A stretch of DNA of 64,000 nt from Ciona intestinalis (lineage: Eukaryota > Chordata > Ascidiacea > Phlebobranchia > Cionidae): the NCBI RefSeq assembly GCF_000224145.3, contig NC_020177.2:2128325-2192324 (forward strand), given 5' to 3'. The notes under the pieces are model-generated. The model was given only the letters and a program-made list of their open reading frames with translations, did not search any database and was not told where the DNA came from. Shown here one piece after another: positions 13,323 to 24,335 of this stretch (position 1 is the first letter of the stretch; each line of letters starts with the position of its first letter). A program made the translations under genes and the position numbers.

Positions 13323-13524
13323 CAGTAGGATGAAGGAAAACAGGACACATTTATCACACAATTAATATACAAATATCCTGATCGTATTTTTAAGAATTAA
13401 CAATGGACTATATAGGAGTCGTGAGGATACGGTATTATAATTCTATGAATGTTTTTTATTTCCTGTACCAAATGGGGAGAGAAAACAAAATTAACAGGTG
13501 TCCCATCTTACCCCACCCTACTAT
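13323..13524 (+). repeat. Short TIR element (MITE)
   Basis: Forward copy from CAGTAGGATGAAGGAAAACA to CCCATCTTACCCCACCCTAC, followed by TATA. The interior has ATCCTGATCGTATTTTTAAG. Confidence 0.83.
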
Positions 13525-13825
13525 ACTCTAGTTATATACACATTGATTAAATACATTATTACCAGTCAAAAATGTTAACTGATTATTATCATAAACCGTG
13601 TTTTCTCACCTTGATCTGAGAGGTAATGTTATTAATGTGTTCGCGGTTTACTTTTGCCGATAATACTTGTTCGTAAATTTATCCTATGTTATCCAGCTTA
13701 GAGATCTTTGTGACTTAAATTGTAAGTTTGTGAATAGTGGTTGGTTTAACGTTTATTTTTAGTGTATGTAACGAATAAACGATCACTGCGATTTTCTCAT
13801 TAGAGCAACGGATGTTTAAAGTCGT

Positions 13826-14290
13826 TTTCCTGCGCCGTGGAACAGTGGTCAGGTGACCTCTGTCCCAGCAGAGGTTACGTGATCGATGTTTGTTTCGGTT
13901 ATTACCATTGTTGTGGGCATATATGTTTAAGACACTTAACGGTCGTTACTTTAACCCAGCGAGTGGTCCCAATTGTCTAAACTGTCAGTGATATATATAA
14001 AAAAGTGGTTTTCACAAAGTTACACATGAAATTTCCTAAGCGGACGCGCACTATTTTATAAGGGCTGTCGTTGCCCAGCTACGCTATATAGGATAAATAA
14101 GTAACATTTATTCACCCAGCCATATATACATATAAAATGAAAAAAATCCTATAAAAGTATCACCCACAAAGTAACAAGCATGGTAACTCGTAAGCTGGCA
14201 CGAAGTGTTAAACCCGTGTGATAACGACTGTCGTTTTCCGGCCACGCGAGGATTAAATAAGTTACATTCATTCCATTACATTTTCGCAAA
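13826..14290 (+). repeat. tRNA-related SINE sequence, two overlapping copies
   Basis: The first copy opens GCGCCGTGGAACAGTGGTCA (tRNA A-box-like), continues through a CATTGTTGTGGGCATAT body and ends near TAAATAAGTAACATTTATTC. A second tail segment follows at about 14150-14290 (GTAACTCGTAAGCTGGCACG, then ATTAAATAAGTTACATTCAT). The same modules recur at 16203, 30125 and 43388. Confidence 0.65.
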
Positions 14291-14969
14291 AGATGAAAAA
14301 GAGAGTGAGTCTTTGTAGGACAAAATTTACGAATGTAAAAACGTGGGTATATTTACACTTACCATTTTATAAGCGGTTTAACGCAAGGTAATACGTTTGT
14401 TATTTTGTTTATGATTTGGAATTAAGACATCTCATTTTATTATTATGATGTGTTGCTAGCGCTACCTTACGGTACGCGTAAGCCGACAGGCGAAAGGGCA
14501 GTTAAGCTGTAAACTGTAGTTAGTGTTGTGGTGGTTCGTCAAAATTAAAGAAAAGTGAGTATTTCCTAGTCAAATTACGCCCAAGGACGAGCCTCGAACC
14601 CATTCCTTCTCGGCGCTAAACCATGCAATTTTTGTCAATTCTTTTTTTTTTCAGATGCTGTTAACGTCCTAAATATAAACAACGGACCTTATGTTTTATT
14701 TTTTTACAAGGGAAGGATGGGGTAAGGCCATGTTTATAAAAACAGTGTTTTTATGACTATGTTGGGGACAAATGTTTGTACAGCTTTTTAATTTCTATGG
14801 AATTGACGTCATAGTTGAGATTTCTTTCGTCACTTCCTGTATAAAAACGAAAATATTTTTTACTTTTTTACAAATCTCAACAGTTTTTATTCTATTTTGC
14901 CCGCATAATATGCTAGTATTAATTAGGAAACACAACTTTAATTAGAATTTACGTAACACAGGTATTGAA

Positions 14970-17900
14970 ATGAACAAAGACGAAGAGTTGAGGCGAGAGA
15001 TTGCTTATCTCAGCAGTGAGTATACGAACAGTTTAACGAAGGGTTATAAATAAAAATAATAAACCTTTTATATCAAATTTGCTTTTCTCTAGACCTTATT
15101 GCATCACACAAGCATGGCACACAAACCTATAAAGACACTTCATTTAATTCAAGAAAGTATTTTCCCCAACATTCTACTTTCAACAGAATGCATAGAAAAC
15201 CAGCTGCCAGGTAAAATTATCAGATTTTGATTGGACATAGCTGTCTGTCTTACTATCCCCAGTGGTCTTCCAAACTTAGTGATGCTTTTTGGGTGATAGT
15301 GAAGAATCTCCCACCCCCACCTTATTTGCTAACCCCTATAACCACTAACCCCCTAACCATCAACATCTAACCCCCTAATTTAGGGGTTAGTGGTTAGCAA
15401 GTAAGATGGGGGGGGGGGAGATCCTTTATTAGCACCGCTTTTTGTCAATTGTTTTGGTAGTAACTAGAACAAAATGTACTATTACCTGACCTGATTTAAT
15501 AATTTTTTCTGTAGCATATTGATTAAGGCTATGTTTTATTGTTCAATATATGGTGCAGCCCAAAAAATATAAGGGTCAGGTTTTAAGTATTATTTTTTTA
15601 AAATGAATTCCCTTTTTTTGCCAAAAACTTTATCATTTTACACCTTGAATAAACATGAAGTACCCTATTATGGAAAATGGATAAACTGTTTTAAAACGGA
15701 GAACATTTTGTCACTCCAGAATGCTGTGTTGTTATCAATTGAAAAGCAAATGTGTTATTTTTCAGCTTTGCACCATACAAGCATTGGAAACAAACCAACA
15801 AGTCTAATGTATCTTCTTCTTGTGATTTGAATGCAAACAGATACACATGGACACAGAAACCTATTCAGAGTGGACTAAAATCACACAGTCATTTAAAACA
15901 CCTGTCAAAGACAATCAAAAAGCATCCTGGACAAAAGAACACCCCTACTGTGAGCACACTACCCATTAAAAAAATGAAACAGGAAACAAATCCAAAAACT
16001 TTACTAAAAAAGTCAAAATCTAGTCCAAGCAGTCAGACGAAATACAAATGGGAAAGCAGAAAAAGTAATGTTTCACCAAAATCAAGATTAAAGACCATTC
16101 GAAGTGTAACTCCACACAAAGTGAACAACATCAAATCACCAAACTCACTGCACAAGCCATCTATGATCAAAATGTATGTAGTTTAAATTTAATTTATCTG
16201 ACACCTTGGCACAAAGTTTAGCGCGCCTGCCTCTGGCCTAGTGGTGACAGGTTCAAGGCTGGTCGTTGTGGGCGTATGAGTTCTTGAGCAAGACACTTAG
16301 TCGACTTAGAGACAGTTGCTTCAAGCTAGTGATCATTAATGGGTTGTCCAAATTGTCAGCCAAACATTAAAATAAAAAATTTCCAAAGAATAAGACCTAC
16401 CAAGTTACATATGTGGTAACTCGTAAGCTGGAACAATGTGTATGAAACAGAACATTCATGTTATAATGAGTTTCTTTCCCTGCCGGACAAGGATAAATTA
16501 ATGCAAATAAGTTACATTCATAGCAATTTATGCCAAAATATGAAATTTTACTTTTTCAGTTCAACAGGACATGCGAAAAATTTCACTGTGTCTGGTTTAA
16601 AACAAAGCAAGGTAACGGTTGGTCATCGATTGGTGAGCAAATACAAGATGAGAAGAATGCCTGTCACTGCTAAATTAAGGTACAGAGACACCTACTATGT
16701 CTGTTTATAGGTTTGGCTATATAGTCAGTGTATGTCAGGATTGTAAAAATACCCCCTTTTCAGTGATAATGTCCACGATGTTTCGATCTCGTGGTTCGTT
16801 GGGCAGTGGGCATTCCTTCCGATTGTTACGTAATGAAACGTCATAGTTAATAGTTATGTTGCAATAAGACGTGTGATGTAACAATCGCAAAATGTCAAAT
16901 TGCAGCACGGCAATGTTGTTACTCGAGCGACTTCTTAGCTGATTATTACGAAAACGCAACGAACATAAAACATTAGATCGCAGCTTTAACAACGGTTTCT
17001 ATCGCACAGGCGCCCGCACTAGACTGTGGTGTCGTGGTGATAGTCAGTATGACGTTTTATAACAAGATTTGGTAGCTTGGGTGACAGACGCACGTAAAAC
17101 ATATTACGTCCAGATTTTCAATAAAATTTAACGATCACCGTCCGGATTTACAACTTTTACAATCCTGGTGTATGTTATATCTATATCATTCCTATTCCAT
17201 CTACTGTACTCTGTACACCCCCTAAATCCCACATTGTTTACTCTACCAGTATACACTAGCTATTTATTATTTGAATCTTATAACCACACTTCTAAATGTA
17301 AATTAACATATAGAAAGGCATTAGGAAGCAGCATAAAGTCTAAAAAAAGTCATGTTCTGATTTAAAAAAGGGCGATCTAACAAAAGTGCCTTAACCCTTC
17401 TAGTAATATACAATAGTACATCTCTGTTTTATTTTACACTTTTGTATTACTATTTTGACTCTTATCATCTTATAACTTGATTAATTTAAACATAATAATT
17501 GAAAGGTCACCAAAGATGAACATTAGCAGAAACCCCTACCAAGTGTTGAAGGCAGATCCACACAAACACAAACGCATAACAAGTGTAAGAAACTGTGTTT
17601 TGCGGAAACAATATAAGAAAATTAACAACACTCAAAATGTAAGGATCATTTTTACTTGGTTATAAATTATCTGCTATCAATGGTAGACATATCCAAAAAA
17701 CATGGAAAGGGTCATATTAATTTAGAGATAATCTGAATCATTTTGTATCTGTTTGTCACATTTTAATTTGTTTGTTCTAAAAAGTCTATATTTTGGGAAA
17801 ATTATTTTTTTTATTGAAATTGCTTTTTAATCAATTTTGTCTAAAATATAACGTTTTTTTTACCAACTGTCACATTTTATTACAAACTGTTGATATCAGT

Positions 17901-20900
17901 AATAATACAAACTAATTAAGCTGAAAACATTGTAATTTTAGTAATGTTAACTAACTTTATATTATGAATGCATAACAACAAATAAAAAAAAAATATTAAA
18001 ACTTAAGTGGTAATCATCTTATTCCTTTTCCAGGTTCCTAAACATGCGGAATTATACAAATTCTCATTCCTTCATCTTCCAAAAAGACACAACACTATGT
18101 AAGTTAATGTAGCGTTCACTATTCAATATTCTTTCATTGAATATGTTAAACATTTTGTTTTATTTTTTATATTTAAATGGGTAAGGTCCTTAATGGCCTG
18201 GGATTTAGGCCAGATTTGCCCCATTACCCCAACACTCTTATACGTCCGAAAATGAGGGGTTCTTGGAGAAACATATCTGAAATAACATTTTTTTCAGTTT
18301 TTCAAGTCGATATAAATTGTTAAAGCCCAAGCTGCTACAAACACAAACAAGAAGTTTAAAATCAGGAAACATTGTTCTAAGGAGAAAGCAGATACAAGGT
18401 GTGTTTCAATTGTATACTTCTATAAAATCAGTTTCTTATATAGGACCTATACCACCCATAGTATAGCTTGACTTGTTTAAATCAGCCGCGCATATTTTTC
18501 CCTGCAGTAAGGAATAACTCTAACAGTATTGCTTTGTTTTCTGTTTTAGCTGTTCCCATATCCAAACCTGTTGCCCATTTTCATTCTGTCAAACAGAAGC
18601 TAGCAAGGTAAGATAGTACAATATTACCCTTTTTGCATGGTCACTTTTATAAGTAAGTACTCGCATATTTACTCGCAAAAGCAAAGTTAACACGCATAAC
18701 GTCATAAGCGTGTCATCTGCTGTAGAAGGTTGGTTGTTACTCGCATTATGCGAGTAATGAAAAGTTTGGTGGAATTACAGTTTCACTTTTAGGAGCTTAA
18801 TCTTTTTCGGGTAATATTTTTACAGTTTTAAGTTTTTATTTTATAAACTAGGTTTAACAATATTGCGCTTAAGTAAGCTAACTCCATGTTGATACGCGCA
18901 TAAACATATGACCATGCAAAATAACGTGGTTAGCGAGTTATCATATGACGAGTTAATGCTGATCGTTATTCGCATTAACTTTTTACCATGCAAAAAGGGT
19001 AATGGTATATGTGACTTGTATTAAGTACATGGAGCTTTGATCATTTATTTTTTCCACCCAACCTTGTATAGGAGCATTCATACTCGCGCGCTGACAAGGG
19101 TCGGAATAAAGTNNNNNNNNNNNNNNNNNNNNNNNNNNNNNNNNNNNNNNNNNNNNNNNNNNAACTTGCTAGTTTGTGCCACTGGCTGTAACAGTTATAA
19201 ATATTTTTTTAATTAAATATTTTTTGTATGAATTTTACATTTTGCAACAGTAGGAATTATGAAAAGCGAGACACGTCTTTAACCGCAAACCACGTGTTCT
19301 GTATTATTTTGATTAGCGGCGCTTTTCGGCTGAATAGGAACGCATTCTCGTACGCCTTTCTCCTTGATGACGTCATAGGTGCTCGGGCTCGGGCTCGTGC
19401 CGAGCTTTTCGTTGAAGCTCGGCGCTCGGCGAACCCGAGCTTTTTCAACTTCAGCACATCCCTACTATTTAATTACATTGTGTTTATTCTATAAACAATA
19501 TTACCCTTTTTGCATGGTAACTTTTATGCGCGTAAGTACTCGCAAAAGCAAAGTTAACACGCATAACGTCATAAGCGTGTTATCTGCTGTAGAAGGTTGG
19601 TTGTTACTCGCATTATGCGAGTAATGAAAAGTTTGGTGGAATTGCAGTTTCACTTTTAATTCTTAATCTTTTTTGGGTATTATTTTTACAGTTTTTAGTT
19701 GGTAATAGCACCATAAAGTATAACAACTTATTTTATAAACTAGGTTTAACAATATTGCGCTTAAGTAAGCTAACTCAATGTTGATACGCGCATAAACAAA
19801 TGACCATGCAAAATAACGTGGTTAGCGAGTTATCATATGACGAGTTAATGCTGATCGTTATTCGCATTAACTTTTTACCATGCAAAAAGGGTATATGTGA
19901 CTTGTATTAAGTACATGGAGCTTTGATCATTTATCTTTTCCAGCCAAGCCTTGCATAGAAGCATTCAAACTGCGCGCTGCAGGGGTCGGAATAAAGTACT
20001 TCGAAAGTTTTGTATATATTATAACAGGTTGGTATGGTTTCGGTTGGAAAAAATGATTTTAAAATTTATTTAAACTTGCTTGGCTGTTAAATGGCAAACA
20101 CTGGTGACTATTATTACCATGCAATTTGTGGGTGATCAAGTTTTCTGTAATAAATTCTTTATTCGATACATTTTCAAACACCCGGTAAGACAGTATACAA
20201 ATTATACAACACACACAGTCAGTGGCGCAGCCAAGCCGGTTTTCGGGGTTCGTGACCCCCCCCCCCTTAAAACCCCCCCAAAAAAAATTAAAAAAAATTG
20301 TTTTTTTGAAACAAATTTTTATTACCCCCCCCCCTTATTTTTTTCTGGCTGCACCACTGCACACAGTTGCCTGACATGGGTATAGTATGTAAGGTATAGG
20401 TGCATGCCCTAACAAAATCAGGTTACCCTTGAGTGCCCAATATAAATGCATAAACAACTTAAACACACTGATAATGCAATGATCAGTTTAGTTCCTAATT
20501 AAAAGCAAATGTGACAACTAGAAAATAACATTATTAAAATTACGCATAGAAAATTGTGCATTCTTTTGCCCACCACAGACTTTTATCTTTTACATAATTT
20601 AAATCTTATGAGAGGCTTTTTAAAAGTTAGACACCTTTAATAACCAATTAAGGTGTTTTTGTGCAATATGGATGCATAGGGACTACAGAGTGTTAAGATA
20701 TCTGGCAACTAAGTGTATGCTTATTATTTTTTTCAAGGGGAAAAAAAAATTTTAATATGTATATATGTCTTATCATTTCTTATCATATTGCTTTTGTAGA
20801 TTTGGTCGTTGTAACAGAGGAACTAAATGCCCATATACTCATGATCCAGACAGAGTTGCTCTATGCACAAAGTATGTACAGTTTTTTTATACCATATTAT

Positions 20901-22377
20901 CAAATTAACCAGTGGTAAATTACTAAATTATTAATACTTTTTAATTTTACTTTTTTTATAAGATTTTGTTAAATTGAAAGTAGCATTATCTTATAATTAA
21001 ACTGCATCCCATTGAGTTTAATATTTAAATTTTCTCTTTTGTCAGGTTTTTAAGAGGTACTTGTCGAATCGAGAATTGTCCATTTTCTCATAAACTCTCC
21101 AAGGAAAAGGTTATTGTTTATTTGTAATTTGATGTGTTCCGTATGTTTAAATTGTGGTGTATGTATTAGTTCATGTAACTTGCATTAAAATTATTCAGTA
21201 GGGTGGGAGAAGACCTTTAGCACATAGTATCCAAATATTCGGATTGTTTTTTAAACAATTAACAACAGTTTAGTCATGAGGATACGATTTTATAGTTTTT
21301 TGCTTACTACTAAATGGGCCGAGAAATAAAATGAAACGGTGTCCCATGTTCCCCTACCCTACTATATGTAAAATACCTGATGAAAATTCAACGTTAAACT
21401 TGAAACAGTGCCTAACGATACTCTTAAATAAGGAAACTTAAATTTGGCTGCATTTGTTTTAATTATTTCTGCTTTAGATGCCTGTATGTAGCTTTTTCCT
21501 AAGAGGCAAATGTGCAACAAAAGATTGTCCCTACCTCCATGTGTTTGTTGGTCATACTGCTGCACTATGCAAATCATTCGCCACTGACGGATACTGCGCT
21601 AAAGCTGATTCGGTTTGTGGCTTGGATTAACAGTTTCAAAAAGAATCAAAATATTTAAAACAGATTTTCGAGCAAATTTCTGTTTGTGAAAACGTTTTGT
21701 TCAGGTTGTTTTTAAACAGGGTTTTATAAAAAACTCTTATGGTTATTTTTATTTTTAAATCTTAAAATGTTTTTAAGGCTTAATACAAATAATTTTTATT
21801 GTCGTAATTGTACTGTTATTCTAAATTTAAAATCTGTTTTCAGTGCAAAGAGAAACATATCCGTGCCTGTTACGAATTTTATGAAACTGGTATTTGTAAA
21901 AACCAGGATAAATGCAAACTGCCTCACAAGCATAAAACTTTCAAGTAAGTACTGTTAGACCAAATCCTGCCACCCCTAAGGCAATATTATCATACAGCAT
22001 ATTTGCATGCAATTTTAGGCCTTGTAACTAAATAAACTGCTTTCAGGCCCACTAGCAAGCCAAGAAAAACTCTTCAAAATGAAAACCGGTATCACCCAGT
22101 GTTAACTAGTTTTAATTAAAATAAATACAAAATAAAGAGGAAATTTATTAATTTCTTATTTTATTTTTACAGCGATGTAAAATTGGAAGCTGGTTTTATG
22201 AGTTTTCTTCAACAAAAACCGGTGTCCCAACCAAAACCATTGATAGATGATATTAAACCAGGTATAGACAATTTTCTAATTTAGTATTTTGATTATTATA
22301 CTTATTTGTGAACAGATTGCTCTAAATTGCGGATTCAACCAAGACTTGGGAAGCATAGGAGAGCTGCCGCACCCTAG
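14970..22377 (+). CDS. ZC3H3: ZC3H3 CCCH zinc-finger protein
   Basis: Orthologue of ZC3H3/Smicl, a nuclear protein linked in other animals to mRNA polyadenylation and export and to Smad signalling. Exons: 14970-15015, 15093-15210, 15766-16173, 16560-16679, 17506-17638, 18034-18098, 18298-18398, 18550-18607, 19959-20027, 20800-20871, 21046-21109, 21478-21612, 21844-21944, 22047-22088, 22173-22261 and 22316-22377. Phases agree throughout and give 560 codons plus TAG. The N-terminus NKDEELRREIAYLS matches the family start. A basic middle holds repeated S-K/R-Y-K motifs (TKYKW, SKYKM, SRYKL). Five CCCH fingers span residues 368-491, and LRIQPRL near the C-terminus is family-like. The acceptor of exon 5 is weak, so that border is the least certain. 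Confidence 0.93.
15305..15422. repeat. Foldback sequence in ZC3H3 intron 2
   Basis: A left arm (CTCCCACCCCCACCTTATTT, then GCTAACC) pairs imperfectly with a right arm (GGTTAGCAAGTAAGATGGGG and further G). The centre repeats CTAACCCC several times. It resembles a small foldback element; I see no target duplication. Confidence 0.55.
16203..16530 (+). repeat. tRNA-related SINE in ZC3H3 intron 3
   Basis: An A-box-like segment (CCTTGGCACAAAGTTTAGCGC) and B-box-like GGTTCAAGGCTGG are followed by a body with TTGAGCAAGACACTTAGTCG. The tail resembles the repeat at 14150 (GTAACTCGTAAGCTGGAACA, then ATAAGTTACATTCAT). Confidence 0.7.
18619..19112 (+). repeat. First copy of duplicated ZC3H3 intron 8 sequence
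   Basis: From CAATATTACCCTTTTTGCAT to the gap, this block matches 19495-19998 with scattered substitutions and small indels. It runs from just after exon 8 into a partial second version of exon 9. Confidence 0.85.
19072..19112 (+). pseudogene. Truncated, out-of-frame duplicate of ZC3H3 exon 9
   Basis: After a TATAG acceptor, 41 bases resemble the start of exon 9 at 19959 and end at the N run. They contain two extra bases relative to the intact copy. Splicing from exon 8 therefore puts the conserved RNKV segment out of frame, whereas the exon at 19959-20027 joins both neighbours correctly. It is either a decayed duplicate or poor consensus at a contig end. Confidence 0.7.
19113..19162. other. 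Assembly gap (50 N)
   Basis: A run of 50 N interrupts ZC3H3 intron 8, inside or just after the partial duplicate of exon 9. Confidence 0.99.
19163..19494. other. Extra intron segment between two intron copies
   Basis: Unlike the first copy, the second copy of this intron is preceded by about 330 bases absent from the exon 8 side. The segment contains a GC-rich foldback at about 19378-19442 (GCTCGGGCTCGGGCTCGTGC paired with GAACCCGAGC). It may be an allelic insertion. Confidence 0.5.
19495..19998 (+). repeat. Second copy of duplicated ZC3H3 intron 8 sequence
   Basis: It matches 18619-19112 and leads into the functional exon 9. The two copies flank an assembly gap. Confidence 0.85.
20220..20359. 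mobile_element. Non-autonomous hAT element, 140 bp
   Basis: The termini CAGTGGCGCAGCC and GGCTGCACCACTG are near-perfect inverted repeats. A perfect 8-bp target duplication, CACACAGT, flanks it at 20212-20219 and 20360-20367. The interior is homopolymer-rich (C and A runs). It sits in ZC3H3 intron 9. Confidence 0.9.
21196..21364 (+). repeat. Short TIR element in ZC3H3 intron 11
   Basis: Forward copy, CAGTAGGGTGGGAGAAGACC to CCCATGTTCCCCTACCCTAC, then TATA. It is slightly shortened internally. Confidence 0.83.
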
Positions 22378-22949
22378 AAAGGTGGTATATCTACCTCGTA
22401 TTTTGGTTTTAACCTCTAGGTCCATGTGCAGTGTTATTTTTTAGTGATTAAAATATTTGCATTGCAATTTTTCCCATGTTTTGAGTCATAGGTGAATAAA
22501 ATATCTATTACTAACTCGTGTGTGTTAGTTTGTTCTGCATGCAGTAGGAAGCATTGCTGTGACTGAATTGCGGCAAACGCAATGGCGAAAACGATACCAT
22601 ATATACAACATTATCATGATATTTAGGAAACATAGTAGCAACGTAACATGCCAACAAGTGTCGATTAATATTGAGAAACCGAATGTTGTGGTTAGCTATG
22701 TTAACTGATCATGTTTGATTCAGTATTTGCCGAGTCACCATTTTGCTGAGTCGTCGGTGGGCGCATGACTTGCAATAGGGTTGGGACGTTACCATCCTGC
22801 AAATAATCATAATTTATAAAAGGGTGACCATGATTTTGTGAACAGCAGGCCATTCCATAAGTTGTTAAAATGTTTAATATTTATATAGTAGGGTGGGGGG
22901 TCAGGATATTTTGATATTATATGCTTAAGGTATCCCATCTTCCCCTACC
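22378..22949. other. Intergenic region between convergent ZC3H3 and small Maf
   Basis: Only 572 bases separate the two stop codons, so both 3' UTRs must lie here and may overlap. It contains a truncated TIR element at its right end and a TGCTGAGTCG sequence near 22744, one mismatch from an NF-E2/MARE-type TGCTGAGTCA. Confidence 0.6.
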
Positions 22950-22954
22950 CTACT
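22886..22954. repeat. Internally deleted TIR element overlapping small Maf stop codon
   Basis: Both termini are present (TAGTAGGGTGGGGGG and CATCTTCCCCTACCCTACT), but only about 35 bases of interior remain. Its right terminus reaches 22952-22954, so the small Maf TAG stop (22952-22950, minus strand) is read from the element's terminal repeat. Confidence 0.8.
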
Positions 22955-24335
22955 TTAAAGGAGCTTGAGAAATTAATGAAGAAATAGAGCTTACACCAGT
23001 GTAAGATGAACTGCCCTTCCCGATACTTTTAGCAAATTGTTCTAAATCATGGAATTTCTTTTGGAAAGCTTCTAGCTCCAGCTTCATTCTTTGATTTTCC
23101 TGTGTAACCCTATCCACCTGCACAACAGGTTAGTTTAGGGTTACAAATTGAATAAATAAATGTAACGGAAACTTACAGTGGTTAAACACAGGTGTTCTTG
23201 TTCATACACCTCATCATGTGCTATGCCACAGGACTTTATGCATATAAATTACAGAAATAGAGCTGCACTAAAATATCAAACAAATTATTTTTAAAAAATC
23301 CTACTTCGTTCTGAAGTTGGATTCTCTCTATATCAAGTTCATCCTTCTGTGTGAGGCGTTTAATACGACATGAAGCTGCATAACCACGGTTCTTCAATGT
23401 CCGCCTTCGTTGTTTTAAGCGTCTGCTTTCCTGTATTAAGTAACAGTGGTTAAGTAATTTTTGGTATAGTGGAATACAGCAGTTGCCATTAAATTCATCT
23501 TAACAAACTTTGTTCCCTTTTTTAATGTTTTCTTACCTGCCTTTTTCCAACATTTAATATATAAGTCTTATTCTGACATTTTGTTATAACGTTAAAAGGT
23601 TGAGATAAGAAAGCGCTACTGTTTGCGCCGCCATATTTCCCTGAAGCAACTCGTTAATTAATTAAGAACCAACCAGGTTTAGATACAATCGGTTGAATCT
23701 CAATAACTTATAGGCCTACTTAAATTTGATGTACACATATTGTCCTGATAAAAAATGTCATGTGGTCATGTGCGCACCCTTCACCACCGAGTAGGAATAA
23801 AGCAGGGAGGAAAACGAACATAAGGGGACGATAACAGTGAAGACAACAGACAAGTTTAATGGCACGTCTGCAGAGTATGGCAAGTGCACGAGCGATTTGT
23901 TTTACAAACTTTTGGTTATGCACACCATAATTTGCTTTGCACGTGCATTTTTAATGATAGAACGCCACACGAAAAATTAATCGTCTCGCACACGCAAGAT
24001 CTCGTCAGGAACTGCCATACTCTTCAGACTGGTTTAATTAACGGTAACCGAATACAGCTTAATTTAACATACAGTAATTACAATTTGCTTAAATTTTTGA
24101 AAAAAAACTACAACACTACTTTTTCAGACATCATTGTAAATAGCCAGTAAAAAAAACGGTGACAACGTTACAAAACAAAATTTTGACAAGTTACCTCTGG
24201 AGACAAACTTCGTAAGTGACGGTTTAGATCACGTACGCTCAAATTTAATAGTTCCTCATCAGAGAATATAACGGACTGTCCACTCTGTATCTTGCTTTGT
24301 TGGGAAAAGTACTTTTCCTTCTTATCGTCAGTCAT
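22950..24335 (-). CDS. sMaf: Small Maf bZIP protein
   Basis: Nuclear bZIP partner lacking a transactivation domain. In other animals small Mafs (MAFF/MAFG/MAFK) pair with CNC proteins such as Nrf2 or NF-E2 p45, or repress as homodimers. Minus-strand exons are 24335-24195, 23430-23305 and 23117-22950, joining in phase 0, for 144 codons plus TAG. The extended homology region is [20 protein letters not shown] (about residues 25-44). The basic region at 53-72 carries [21 protein letters not shown]; the YAAS form is typical of small Mafs, against YAQS in the large Maf here. The zipper runs to about residue 120. The start is the only ATG before the homology region. The C-terminus (about 25 residues after the zipper) is short and unlike vertebrate tails, and the stop lies in a transposon terminus. 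Confidence 0.94.

Larger units (their letters stand above)
9734..14969. promoter_or_regulatory. 5.2-kb region between divergent Maf and ZC3H3
   Basis: Upstream of both large Maf (-) and ZC3H3 (+), so it should hold both promoters, although no start site can be fixed from sequence. A GC-richer block at about 10040-10730 contains repeated CAGCTG E-box cores (near 10291, 10341 and 10431) and an ACCAATCAG CCAAT-type motif near 10361. It is the best candidate for the Maf promoter or a 5' UTR exon. A TGACGTCA motif lies near 11308. A short ACATT tandem run sits at about 11696-11720. Three TIR elements and tRNA-related SINE sequence fill much of 11888-14300. I see no coding exon. Confidence 0.45.

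Noticed and set aside
15603..15765. Open frame continuing upstream of ZC3H3 exon 3
   Set aside because: A good TTTTTCAG acceptor at 15765 and the exact phase match with exon 2 show that the upstream part is intron.
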